Assembly: GCA_039914705.1 (NCBI GenBank)
Contig: JBDSOT010000038.1
Coordinates: 1 to 19,974 of the forward strand
Direction of reading: 5' to 3'
Length of the DNA stretch: 19,974 nucleotides
Source of the DNA: JBDSTW01 sp039914705
GTDB taxonomy: Bacteria; Pseudomonadota; Gammaproteobacteria; SURF-13
Below the pieces are notes generated by a model. That model was not told the DNA's origin. It worked only from the letters and a program-made list of their open reading frames with translations, and made no database searches. The translations under genes and the position numbers were made by a program. Position 1 is the first letter of the stretch, and the number at the start of each line of letters is the position of its first letter. Shown piece by piece: positions 1 to 7,948 of the stretch.

Positions 1-2
1 AG

Positions 3-116
3 GTCATGCTGAGTTTGGAGAAATTCCCCGGCCCCGCCTGGGACGTGCTAAGCCGTATCGGCAAGATGGCGCTGACTACGCGGACACATCGCGAGGGGCA
101 ACAGCGAACAGGCTAA
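3..116 (+). CDS. Possible C-terminal end of a plus-strand gene entering from the left edge
   Basis: One plus-strand frame is open from the left edge to a TAA at 114-116 and would encode about 37 residues ending in HREGQQRTG. The composition (FPGPAWDVLSRIGKMAL, then a basic tail) is compatible with a real protein C-terminus, and the position makes it convergent with hpnN, whose stop is 67 bp away. I do not recognise the family. The first 25 bases also resemble the dispersed repeat at 125-149, so this could be non-coding repeat DNA. The call rests only on an open frame and is weak. Confidence 0.22.
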   Translation, partial: VMLSLEKFPGPAWDVLSRIGKMALTTRTHREGQQRTG

Positions 117-124
117 CTCAGTCT

Positions 125-149
125 GTCATTCTGAGTTCAGCGAAGAATC
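125..149 (+). repeat. Copy of a dispersed GTCATTCTGAG...GCGAAGAATC intergenic repeat
   Basis: The sequence GTCATTCTGAG followed by TTCA and GCGAAGAATC lies between the convergent ends of the left-edge frame and hpnN. From memory, this pattern matches a short repeat common in intergenic DNA of many environmental bacteria. It contains an imperfect inverted repeat (ATTCT with AGAAT). A weaker, similar stretch starts at position 3 (GTCATGCTGAGTT, then GAGAA). No function is assigned. It may act as a weak bidirectional hairpin between convergent genes. Confidence 0.45.
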
Positions 150-183
150 AGGCGTTGCCAAGCAGAAATGTTGCCGGTCTGCG

Positions 184-2805
184 CTATTTGCCTGCTTGCA
201 TCTTTGCCATGATCGCGGGCAGCACTATAAGTGTGCACAGCAGGGCGAATGACAGTGCCAGCGTCAGCAGCAGACCCATACTGGCCATGCCGCGATGATT
301 TGAAAACGCCAGTGCACCGAAAGAAGCTACCGTAGTCAGTGCGCTGAACAACACCGCGCGTGGTGTGCTGCTGTCGAATAATTCATCCACACTTATGCCG
401 CTGCGCTTGCGCATGACGAGGTAGATGCCGAACGCAATACCCAGGCCGAGCAACAGCGGCAACGCAATCACGTTGGCCAGATTGAAGGGAATGTCCAGCA
501 ACGCAGAACTGGCCACTGTCAGGAGGGTTGCCAATGCCAGCGGCAGTAATACCAGCAGTGCGGCCGCGATGCTGCGCAGCATAACGAGCAACAATAGTAT
601 AGCCGCCAACGGCGCCGTAGCAGTCGCCTGCAAACATGCCTTAATCACCGCATCGCTGGCCTCCACCAACGCTACGGGCGTGCCGATTGCGTTGGGTGCC
701 ACGGCCTTGACCGCCTTCACAAAACGATACATGGCCTCGTTGCGGCTGACATCTTCTTTAGGGTAAATCTCGATGCGTGCGCGCCCATCGGCCGTTACGT
801 AACGCTGCTTTAAATCGGCGGGCAGATCGTTAAGGGTTACCTTTTTCGGCATTAACGATAGGGATAATTTGGCCAGGCTCTGCGGCAAATCACCGATCAC
901 GGATTGAGTGAAATCCTCAAGCGTGCGTCCCGGCCAACCGGGTGCTGATTTGAGTCGTGTCAGTGCCTCGGCAAGGCGCATGCTGCTGGCGGCAAGTTCG
1001 CGGTTCGATTGAGTACGGCTTGTCACCAATAACTTTTCGCGGAATGCATCCAACGCGATTATATTTTCCTGCGTAGTCGGTTTGGCAATGCTATTTCCAC
1101 CTGGCATCAAGGGCTGCAGAAACAGACTCATATCATCTATAGCGGCGAGCTTTTCATCTTGATTATCGGGGACAAAGCTCACCAGGGTAATCGTCTTGTC
1201 CACGAGCTTGAGCCGCTCCAGGCGCACCGCCAATTTTTGGGCCTCAGCAAGATTTCCGGTGAGTACGTCCAGCGTGTAAGGCGTAGTCTGCGGATTGTCG
1301 AGCAGGTCGAGGAAGGTGGCAACCGACTCGGTGGCGGGGTCTTTCATATTGAGCGGATTGAAGTCAAAGCGCGCCTGTGGCAACAACAGGGCCGCGCCTG
1401 CACTCACCGCCAGCGTAACCAAAATTATCATCGAACTGTAGCGGCGCACCGGAAAATGCAGGCGCGTGAGTATGTTGTCTTTTGACCCGGTTAATCGTGC
1501 GCGAACAGGCATCAGTGTGAGCAAGGCAGGCAGCACGGTCAAGTTGGCGAGCAGTGCGATAAACATACCGGCAGCGGAGATAATCCCTAACTCGGCAAGG
1601 CCTCGATAACTGGTCGGAACGAAAGAGAAAAAACTGATCGCCGCCGCAATGGCCGCGAGTGTGAGCGCGCCGCCGACGCCTTCAGCGGCGTGGCTTAACG
1701 CGGCTGCATGACTATCTTGCCGATCGAATTCCTCCCGGTAGCGCATCGCAAACTGTATGCCGAAATCCACCCCGAGGCCGATGAACAACACGGCGAAGGT
1801 TACCGAGATAAGATTCAAATACCCGATGGCAAAGGCGGCAAAGGCCGCCGTCCAGGTAAGTCCGATCAGCAATGTGATGAGTATCACCAGGGTCAGACGC
1901 AGCGAGCGCAGACCGGTAATAAGGATGAGGCAGACGAGGCCGAATGACAGTATCGTGGCGATTTCCGCGCCTTGCGCTACGCTCTGCAACTCTTCGTCGT
2001 CGATGGCGACTGGGCCAGTCAGACGAATGCGCACATCTTGCTGCGCCTCGGTCTCTGCAGCCAGCCGACGTATTGTATCGAGCGCGGCTGCGCCGGGTTG
2101 CAGGCTCGTGTAGTCGAGGCGCGGTTGTACGAGTATAAAGCTGCGCGGGTTATTCCCAAGCGCCTGTAAATTTCCCGAAAATTGATTTTGCCATGAGAGC
2201 GCTTGCCGGTGACCGGCAAGTTGAGCCTCGGCACTCGCGCTGATTTCATCGAATATCTTTTTTAACATCACACTATTTTCGGTGCCCGGATTTTCTTCCA
2301 GCGCACGCCCCAACACAGAAAATAAACCGCGCAAACTGGCATCGCCGGCAAGCGCGCCCATCAGCGGCGCAGCCTCTGCGAGCTTATCGCTCAGCTCCCA
2401 CAGGTCTTTCCTTTCAAGATAAAGCAAACCATTACGCGCAAAGAAAATATCTTGCCCAGGCTGGTAAATTGACCGGGTCAGGCCCTGCGTCTGCTTGAGT
2501 TTTTCCGCAAGACTACTCGCCGCATTCTCGGCGCGCTGTGCGCTATTGGCATCGACCACCACGACGACAAGATCGGTAAATTGCGGAAAGGCCCGCTCCA
2601 GCTCACGCTCCAATTGCCGGAACGGAAGCCTGGCATCGAGCATGTTGGTGGTATTTGTGTCGAGCGAGAGGTGGCTTAAGGCGTAATAAAACAATGCGGC
2701 CGTCACCAGGATAACGGCGATGAGCAATCCGGCGGCATTGCGCGCGCACGTCTCGACCAAACGAATGATGATTTTACGATAGGAATTTTCTGCGCTCTCT
2801 AACAA
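184..2805 (-). CDS. hpnN: HpnN, hopanoid-associated RND-family (MMPL) transporter
   Basis: This 873-residue inner-membrane protein has the two-fold RND/MMPL layout. There is one membrane segment near residues 25-45, a large extracytoplasmic loop, and a helix block near 280-430 (FGLVCLILITGLRSL, LFIGLGVDFGIQFAMRYREEF, then a basic LMPVRAR end). A second copy follows: a helix near 460, a loop, and a C-terminal helix block (IALPLLLGLGIAFGIYLVMRKR to LIVLPAIMAKM). HpnN family proteins move hopanoids from the inner to the outer membrane. The start is TTG, and it is well supported because GGAGGT lies 6 nt upstream and no ATG occurs for about 50 codons. It is the last gene of the hopanoid operon, 52 bp after hpnG. 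Family assignment is confident; the exact cargo is inferred from family and context. Confidence 0.92.
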   Translation of the reverse strand: MLESAENSYRKIIIRLVETCARNAAGLLIAVILVTAALFYYALSHLSLDTNTTNMLDARLPFRQLERELERAFPQFTDLVVVVVDANSAQRAENAASSLAEKLKQTQGLTRSIYQPGQDIFFARNGLLYLERKDLWELSDKLAEAAPLMGALAGDASLRGLFSVLGRALEENPGTENSVMLKKIFDEISASAEAQLAGHRQALSWQNQFSGNLQALGNNPRSFILVQPRLDYTSLQPGAAALDTIRRLAAETEAQQDVRIRLTGPVAIDDEELQSVAQGAEIATILSFGLVCLILITGLRSLRLTLVILITLLIGLTWTAAFAAFAIGYLNLISVTFAVLFIGLGVDFGIQFAMRYREEFDRQDSHAAALSHAAEGVGGALTLAAIAAAISFFSFVPTSYRGLAELGIISAAGMFIALLANLTVLPALLTLMPVRARLTGSKDNILTRLHFPVRRYSSMIILVTLAVSAGAALLLPQARFDFNPLNMKDPATESVATFLDLLDNPQTTPYTLDVLTGNLAEAQKLAVRLERLKLVDKTITLVSFVPDNQDEKLAAIDDMSLFLQPLMPGGNSIAKPTTQENIIALDAFREKLLVTSRTQSNRELAASSMRLAEALTRLKSAPGWPGRTLEDFTQSVIGDLPQSLAKLSLSLMPKKVTLNDLPADLKQRYVTADGRARIEIYPKEDVSRNEAMYRFVKAVKAVAPNAIGTPVALVEASDAVIKACLQATATAPLAAILLLLVMLRSIAAALLVLLPLALATLLTVASSALLDIPFNLANVIALPLLLGLGIAFGIYLVMRKRSGISVDELFDSSTPRAVLFSALTTVASFGALAFSNHRGMASMGLLLTLALSFALLCTLIVLPAIMAKMQAGK

Positions 2806-2811
2806 CGAGGC

Positions 2812-2817
2812 ACCTCC
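2812..2817 (-). promoter_or_regulatory. Shine-Dalgarno GGAGGT that fixes the TTG start of hpnN
   Basis: On the minus strand GGAGGT precedes a TTG codon by 6 nt. This near-consensus ribosome site with ideal spacing supports initiation at the rare TTG at 2803-2805, which also keeps the first membrane segment intact. Confidence 0.75.
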
Positions 2818-2857
2818 GCCTTGCTAAAAATTTCCATGCATCTTGGGGGAGGAACAT

Positions 2858-3565
2858 TCATGTGAAGGCTGAAAAAGTACCGCCCGTGTACTTCACTACA
2901 GCAGCCAATTTTTTCTGCGCGGCGCGAAAGCCGATGGCCAGCCGCGCAATGGCCAGCCATTGCGGCGGATGCAGGGCGACTGCCGCGAATAGATGCAATG
3001 CACGCAAAGTTCCGTTGACCTGAATGATATGTACCAGGCGTTGCGGCACCGACATGTCGGCCGTGTCCGCGACGGCACGAATGATCATGAAAGGGACTCT
3101 CGCTGCGTGTGCCACGGCTGCGAGCGCTGCACTTTCCATGTCCACCGCAATGGCACCTGAACGCTCGAACAGGGCGCGTTTTTCGTTTGCATTGCACAAG
3201 ACCGCAGGGCTTTCCAGCATCGTACCCGTATAAATTTGGAAGCCAGGGGAAAGTTGCCGGTAGAGACGCTCATGCCATTCGGGACACACGGATAATAACG
3301 TCCCGTCTGCGGCAATTATTGTCTTGGGTAAAATCAGACTGCCGGGTTCGAGCCTGCTATCGAGCGCGGCGGCTGTCCCCCAGCTCAGCAGCGCAGTCGC
3401 GCCTTGATCGAGCAATAATTTTGCCGCCGCGCGTGCGCGCTGCGGGCCGATGCCTGAAAGCGCAAGTAACTGGTTGGAATAACGCGCGACGCTTCCGATG
3501 TTGACGCGCCGGCCGGTGATGATGCGCATCTCGGCACCCATTGCGGCGGCGATACCCAGCATCAT
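2858..3565 (-). CDS. hpnG: HpnG, hopanoid-associated nucleoside phosphorylase (purine nucleosidase type)
   Basis: This 235-residue protein belongs to the PNP/UDP phosphorylase fold. The visible motifs are SWGTAAALD (about residues 61-69), the ribose/base-binding signature AVDMESAALAAVA (140-152) and RAVADTAD (163-170). In hopanoid clusters this enzyme (HpnG) removes adenine from adenosylhopane to give ribosylhopane, the first side-chain step toward bacteriohopanepolyols. The ATG at 3563-3565 overlaps the shc stop codon as ATGA, so it is probably translationally coupled to shc. The HpnH radical SAM enzyme that makes its substrate is not in the window and should be elsewhere in the genome. The C-terminal 50 residues are basic and hydrophobic and could touch the membrane (inference). 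Alternative: another 5'-methylthioadenosine-type nucleosidase, but the context argues for HpnG. Confidence 0.88.
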   Translation of the reverse strand: MMLGIAAAMGAEMRIITGRRVNIGSVARYSNQLLALSGIGPQRARAAAKLLLDQGATALLSWGTAAALDSRLEPGSLILPKTIIAADGTLLSVCPEWHERLYRQLSPGFQIYTGTMLESPAVLCNANEKRALFERSGAIAVDMESAALAAVAHAARVPFMIIRAVADTADMSVPQRLVHIIQVNGTLRALHLFAAVALHPPQWLAIARLAIGFRAAQKKLAAVVKYTGGTFSAFT

Positions 3566-5532
3566 AACGCCGCTTGTGTTAATAATTTACGGTAACGCGC
3601 CAGCGCCCAGAATGGGAAATATTTGTCGTAGCCATGATATTTTAAATAAAACACGCGCGGGAAGCCGGGCGCGGTGTAGGCGTCATCCCGCCATAATCCA
3701 TTTTCATTTTGAGTGCGCAGCAAGTATTCGGCACCGCGCCGAACTTCAATGCAATCACCCGCACCGCCCGCCATCAAACCGAGCATGGCCCAAGCGGTCT
3801 GGAACGATGTACTCTTTACGGCCTGCCCGGCCTGGCCTGCATCGAAATAGCTGAAGTTATCCTCGCCCCAACCACCGTCTTCGCGCTGCGCCGCCTTTAA
3901 CCAAGCCACGGCGCGACGCACCATGAAGTCATCCCTGGATATGCCAGCGCGTTCCAGGGCAACCAGCACCGACCACGAACCGTAGATGTAATTTGTGCCC
4001 CAGCGCCCGAACCAGGCACCCGTGGGTTCCTGCTCACTGCGCAGATACTCCAGGCAATTATCCATGGCCGGTTTATATTTATCGTCCGCCGAGGCGAGAT
4101 GCGCTAATGAGGTTACGCAACGCGCGCTGACATCGGCCGTTGCCGGGTCCAGCAGGGCACCGTGATCGGCGAACGGGATTTCATTCAGATAATAATGCGT
4201 GTTGTCGGCATCGAATGAACCAAAGCCTCCGTTGCATGATTGCATGCCGCACAGCCAATCGGCGGCGCGGCGCACGGAGTATGCGTAGCGTTCGTCACCT
4301 GTCTGGCTCATCGCCCATACTACAGCGGCGGTGTCATCAAGATCGGGGTAATAGCTGTTGTCGAACTGGAACGGCCAGCCGCCGCCCTGAAGCTCGGGGC
4401 GATATTCGCGCCAATCACCGGGTGCCTCTAAAAGCTGGCGCTCCTTAAGCCAATCCAGGGCTCGCCTTGCTGCATCTTGCGCGGACTCGCCGCCCGCCTC
4501 TTGCAAGGCCAGGCAGGCCAATGCCGTGTCCCACACCGGCGAGACGCAAGGCTGACAATAGGCTGCATGCTCGTCGATGACGAGTAACTGATCAATAGCC
4601 GCCTTGGCATTTTGCCGATACGGATGATCTGCGGCATAACCCAAACAGGCCAAAGCCTCATAGGCATTCACCATGGCAGGGAAGATAGCGCCCAGACCGC
4701 CCGTTCCGTTCAGCCGTTCGATCAACCACGCCTCGGCCTTGCGCACGGCAAGTCTGCGTATCCAGTTCGGGATCAAAAATTCGAGGGTGTGGGCGGTCTT
4801 GCTAAGCGTCAGTAATAAACGGTTGAGTTTCGAGCGTATCGGGAAGTAATCGGTTTCCTGTTCGGGCGGCACGGTAAACAGCTCATGTATATCAACCGTG
4901 CGCGGATTTTTCGCCGGGGGTTTCAGGCTACACAGGATCAGCAGTGGCACCATGACAGTGCGCGACCAATATGAGACTTTGCTGATGTGGAACGGAAACC
5001 AGCGCGGCAGAAGCATGACTTCGACGGGAATGAACGGCACGCCGCGCCAGGGGAGCTGACCGAACAACGCCAGGCTTATGCGAGTGAATACATTCGCGCG
5101 CGCCGCGCCGCCGTGTTTCAAAATAGCCGCGCGCGCGGTTGCCATGTGCGGCGCTTGCGGTGAATCGTCCGCTAATTTCAACGCGTAATAAACCTTGACC
5201 GAGCAACTCATGTCGAACCGGCCGCCATAATATAGTGGCCAGCCGCCGTCTGCGGTTTGCCGCGCGCGCAGATAGACGCTTATCTTGCCTTGCAGGACGG
5301 TGTCGATCTCCCCCATGTAATGCATCATGAGGATATATTCCGCAGGGATTGTGCAGTCAGCCTCCAGCTCGTAACTCCAATAACCCTGAGAATGCTGGTG
5401 TGCCAGCAACGCCTGTTGCGCCTGGTGCAACGCGGCCTCGATATTATCCAGGTCATCTGTTGGGACGACGGCGGAAAACAGGCCAGTCTTGCGTTTCGCA
5501 TCCGCAGCGAAGGGCGTTGCGCCGCTAGTCAT
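3562..5532 (-). CDS. shc: Squalene-hopene cyclase
   Basis: This enzyme (about 656 residues, normal for the family) cyclises squalene to hopene/hopanol at the cytoplasmic membrane face. The protonating DXDD motif is visible as DLDDTA at about residues 397-402. Several QW repeats occur: QTADGGW near 92, GGGWPFQFDN near 385, then QSCNGGFGSFD, QEPTGAWFGRWG, QREDGGWGEDN and QNENGLW toward the C-terminus. CQPCVSPVWDTALA (about 326-339) is another typical cyclase stretch. An upstream TTG at 5556 opens the frame, but ATGs at 5538 and 5532 are better. An AAGG ribosome site lies 9 nt before 5532 and only 3 nt before 5538, so 5532 is used here. The gene overlaps the end of the squalene synthase gene by 8 nt and hpnG by 4 nt, as expected of a coupled pathway. 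Confidence 0.95.
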   Translation of the reverse strand: MTSGATPFAADAKRKTGLFSAVVPTDDLDNIEAALHQAQQALLAHQHSQGYWSYELEADCTIPAEYILMMHYMGEIDTVLQGKISVYLRARQTADGGWPLYYGGRFDMSCSVKVYYALKLADDSPQAPHMATARAAILKHGGAARANVFTRISLALFGQLPWRGVPFIPVEVMLLPRWFPFHISKVSYWSRTVMVPLLILCSLKPPAKNPRTVDIHELFTVPPEQETDYFPIRSKLNRLLLTLSKTAHTLEFLIPNWIRRLAVRKAEAWLIERLNGTGGLGAIFPAMVNAYEALACLGYAADHPYRQNAKAAIDQLLVIDEHAAYCQPCVSPVWDTALACLALQEAGGESAQDAARRALDWLKERQLLEAPGDWREYRPELQGGGWPFQFDNSYYPDLDDTAAVVWAMSQTGDERYAYSVRRAADWLCGMQSCNGGFGSFDADNTHYYLNEIPFADHGALLDPATADVSARCVTSLAHLASADDKYKPAMDNCLEYLRSEQEPTGAWFGRWGTNYIYGSWSVLVALERAGISRDDFMVRRAVAWLKAAQREDGGWGEDNFSYFDAGQAGQAVKSTSFQTAWAMLGLMAGGAGDCIEVRRGAEYLLRTQNENGLWRDDAYTAPGFPRVFYLKYHGYDKYFPFWALARYRKLLTQAAL

Positions 5533-6640
5533 TGACATTCGCCTTGCTGGGTGCAAGAGAGGTCGTTAGCGCGGGCAAGCTTAGTCCCATTAACTGAAAC
5601 ATGGCCGTCAACAATAAATTATTGCCGACGGTTAAATGGCTGGTGAGGATGGTGGCCTTAACGCTGCGCCGCGATATTTTTACCTGCTGGCCACTGGTGA
5701 AATCGCGATGCCGGTTGATCTTGCGTAGCGTGAGCATCGCCATGCCGATAGCCCATAGACAGAATTCGCGGATGCCTGTTTCGTTTTTGGGAATCAGCAA
5801 GGTGTAGGCCAGTGCATCTTTTAAATGAGCATGCGCGATGGCGATAAGCTGGCCAAGCCCCTGGCCGAAGCTGTCGCGGTAATTGCCGGGGGCCAGTTCA
5901 TTGAGATCGAAACCGGCCGCGGAAAATATATCCTGCGGCAACCAGCAGGCATCGCGTCGTTTATCATCCCAGATATCTTTTAAAATATTCGTCATCTGCA
6001 GACCTTGGCCAAACGAGACTGCCAAAACCATTAGCGCCTCGCGCCGTTGGGCAAGCGCAGGCAAGTAATCGCAAAACAGCCGGGTCAACATCTCGCCGAC
6101 GACACCGGCGACGTAATAACAATAACGGTTCAGTTGCGCTAAATCTCGCAGACCTTGCGCGGTCTGCATGTGCTGAAATTCCACCATACCTTCAGACATA
6201 ACACGCACGCACTCAAGCAACGCCTCGCGCTGCGATTCATTAAAACTCAATGTGATAGCGATGACCTGCGGCATGCAGCGGATTAACTCGTGTTCGTCGG
6301 GGATGGTGGAGGCGGAAAGCAGCGGGGAAAGCTCGGCGGCGAATTGTTGCGCTGAATGCTCCCCGGCCACCACGCCAACCAACCGCTGGCCGAAAAGGCG
6401 TTTTTGCGCAGGCAACAGGCACGGCTCATCCTCGATGGTGTCCATGGTGCGGCAGAGCAAATAGGCGTTGGACACGACCTTGCGCAGGGCGCTAGGCAAT
6501 TGCGGGATGGTGAGCGCAAAGGTGCGCGAGACACCCTTTAGCAGATGCGCCTGAAGGGCATCGCCGGACAGGGTCGCGATGGGTGCCTGGCGCGAGTCGT
6601 CAGAAAGATTTTCGTGGTATTGTTTTAGCTGATCCGGCAC
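5525..6640 (-). CDS. sqs: Squalene synthase (farnesyl-diphosphate farnesyltransferase type)
   Basis: This 371-residue trans-prenyl head-to-head synthase joins two farnesyl diphosphates, giving squalene for the neighbouring cyclase. The two aspartate motifs are DTIED (residues 67-71) and DIWDD (223-227). The N-terminal GVSRTFALTIPQLP and the central RYCYYVAGVVGEMLTRLF resemble the eukaryotic/Methylococcus-type squalene synthase more than the bacterial HpnC/HpnD pair. No HpnC or HpnE partner is present here. A hydrophobic C-terminal stretch (about 340-358) may be a membrane contact. The start is GTG at 6638-6640 with GGAGG and TAGGT just upstream. It lies 45 bp after ispG. Alternative: an HpnD-like presqualene diphosphate synthase or a phytoene synthase; I favour a one-enzyme squalene synthase. 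Confidence 0.85.
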   Translation of the reverse strand: MPDQLKQYHENLSDDSRQAPIATLSGDALQAHLLKGVSRTFALTIPQLPSALRKVVSNAYLLCRTMDTIEDEPCLLPAQKRLFGQRLVGVVAGEHSAQQFAAELSPLLSASTIPDEHELIRCMPQVIAITLSFNESQREALLECVRVMSEGMVEFQHMQTAQGLRDLAQLNRYCYYVAGVVGEMLTRLFCDYLPALAQRREALMVLAVSFGQGLQMTNILKDIWDDKRRDACWLPQDIFSAAGFDLNELAPGNYRDSFGQGLGQLIAIAHAHLKDALAYTLLIPKNETGIREFCLWAIGMAMLTLRKINRHRDFTSGQQVKISRRSVKATILTSHLTVGNNLLLTAMFQLMGLSLPALTTSLAPSKANVND

Positions 6641-6685
6641 TGTGACCTACCCTCCGTATGGCTGGTCGTGGCAGAGATTGTAAAC

Positions 6686-7855
6686 TCAGGAGGCCTGTCT
6701 ACAGGCAATTAATGCGTCCGTCTCCTGTTTCAGGCGCACCAGAATCTCTTTGTAATCGTAGGCCCCGAGGTGCTCGCCGAGGCGCATGAGATTTACATAT
6801 TGCGGCCCGCACCATAAGCCCAGGTCGGCATCATTGGTCTCGCCCGGTCCGTTGACGCGGCATCCCATAACGGCGATGGTGATGGCGTAATTGGCGGCAT
6901 ATTTGGTCATGTCGCGCACTTGTTCGGCAAGTTCGATGAAGCCTTCGTTTTCAACGCGCGAACAACTCGGACAACTGATGATGTTGAGCGAGTCGCGCCC
7001 GTAATCGACGACGCTGCGCACGCGCCCGGCGGCGATGTCGGCGAGGATCTCGCGGCCCGCGCTGATCTCTTCGGCCTTGCGCGCATTGGATACCGTAAGC
7101 GATACACGAATCGTATCGCCGATGCCACGGCTGATAAGTTGTTCGAAGGCAATGCGCGTCTTGATGATACCATCGGGTGGCATGCCGGCCTCGGTGACGC
7201 CAAGATGGATCGGCACGTTGGGGCGTTCGGCGGCGAAGCGCTTGTTGATCTCGATGACCTTGAGCGGATCGGAATCTTTGAGCGATACGCAGTACTGCGT
7301 AAAGCCGATTTGATCAAGTAATTCGCAGTGCGCGTGGGCACTCGCCAGCATCGGCGCAAGCGAATCTTCACTGCCGAACTGTTCTACGGTGTCCGGATCC
7401 ACCGAACCGCAATTGACGCCTACGCGAATCGCACAGCCGTATTTAGCCGCAATCTCCGCGATGTACTTGACCTTGTCCTGCCAGGGTTTCTGGCGCTCGT
7501 GATGATACAAATGCCCGGGGTTGTAGCGCACCTTATCGACGTGCGGTGCGACTATACGCACCAGACGATAATTTTCCTGCAAATCGACCACCAGGTTGGC
7601 CGAAGTCTGCGCGCGGATGGTGGCGAGCGCCGCAGCATCGCGTGTGTTGTCCACGGCCACGCGAATAATATCGGCACCCGCTGCGAGCAGATCGTTGATC
7701 TGGGCTACGGTCGCCCCGGTATCCTGCGTATGCGTGGCGCACATGCTTTGCACGGCAATCGGATTGCCGTTGCCGATGATCACCGAGCCAATGCGCACCG
7801 CACGCGTCAGGTTACGGGGGATTGTGGGTGAAGCTGATAGTAAGGGATTCACCAC
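6686..7855 (-). CDS. ispG: IspG (GcpE), 4-hydroxy-3-methylbut-2-enyl diphosphate synthase
   Basis: This [4Fe-4S] enzyme of the MEP pathway converts methylerythritol cyclodiphosphate to HMBPP. The cluster ligands are visible in CPSCSR (Cys 295 and 298, counted from the chosen GTG) and MGCRVNGPGE (Cys 332), with the glutamate 339 expected of the family. The TIM-barrel half starts with VIIGNGNPIAVQSM. The length of about 389 residues is normal or slightly long for the non-plant form. The first possible codon is TTG at 7861, but AAGGA at 7863-7867 sits 7 nt before GTG at 7853-7855, so that GTG is used. The gene lies between dxs and squalene synthase, which indicates that precursor supply is co-expressed with hopanoid synthesis. 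Confidence 0.95.
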   Translation of the reverse strand: MVNPLLSASPTIPRNLTRAVRIGSVIIGNGNPIAVQSMCATHTQDTGATVAQINDLLAAGADIIRVAVDNTRDAAALATIRAQTSANLVVDLQENYRLVRIVAPHVDKVRYNPGHLYHHERQKPWQDKVKYIAEIAAKYGCAIRVGVNCGSVDPDTVEQFGSEDSLAPMLASAHAHCELLDQIGFTQYCVSLKDSDPLKVIEINKRFAAERPNVPIHLGVTEAGMPPDGIIKTRIAFEQLISRGIGDTIRVSLTVSNARKAEEISAGREILADIAAGRVRSVVDYGRDSLNIISCPSCSRVENEGFIELAEQVRDMTKYAANYAITIAVMGCRVNGPGETNDADLGLWCGPQYVNLMRLGEHLGAYDYKEILVRLKQETDALIACRQAS

Positions 7856-7862
7856 TCTCAAG

Positions 7863-7867
7863 TCCTT
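7863..7867 (-). promoter_or_regulatory. Shine-Dalgarno AAGGA selecting a GTG start for ispG
   Basis: AAGGA is only 1 nt from the upstream TTG (7861) but 7 nt from GTG at 7855. The spacing favours GTG. A second GTG follows immediately at 7852. Confidence 0.5.
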
Positions 7868-7888
7868 AGCTGATAATTTATAACTGAC

Positions 7889-7917
7889 ATTATATAGATG
7901 TGTTTCAGCCAGTTCAC
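7889..7917 (-). promoter_or_regulatory. Candidate internal sigma70 promoter upstream of ispG
   Basis: The 93-bp gap between dxs and ispG holds a perfect minus-strand -10 box TATAAT (7889-7894). A weak -35 match GTGAAC (7912-7917) lies 17 nt upstream. The gap is distinctly AT-rich compared with the flanking genes. It could let ispG, squalene synthase, shc, hpnG and hpnN be transcribed independently of dxs. The -35 is poor, so activation or an unrelated AT-rich spacer remain possible. Confidence 0.4.
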
Positions 7918-7948
7918 ACCGGTAAACAGTTAACAGATTTAGAGCCGC

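Noticed and set aside
2799..3197. Minus-strand frame covering the hpnG end and hpnN start in another phase
   Set aside because: It lies out of frame inside hpnG and has low-quality Arg/Ser/Cys-rich sequence with no motif.
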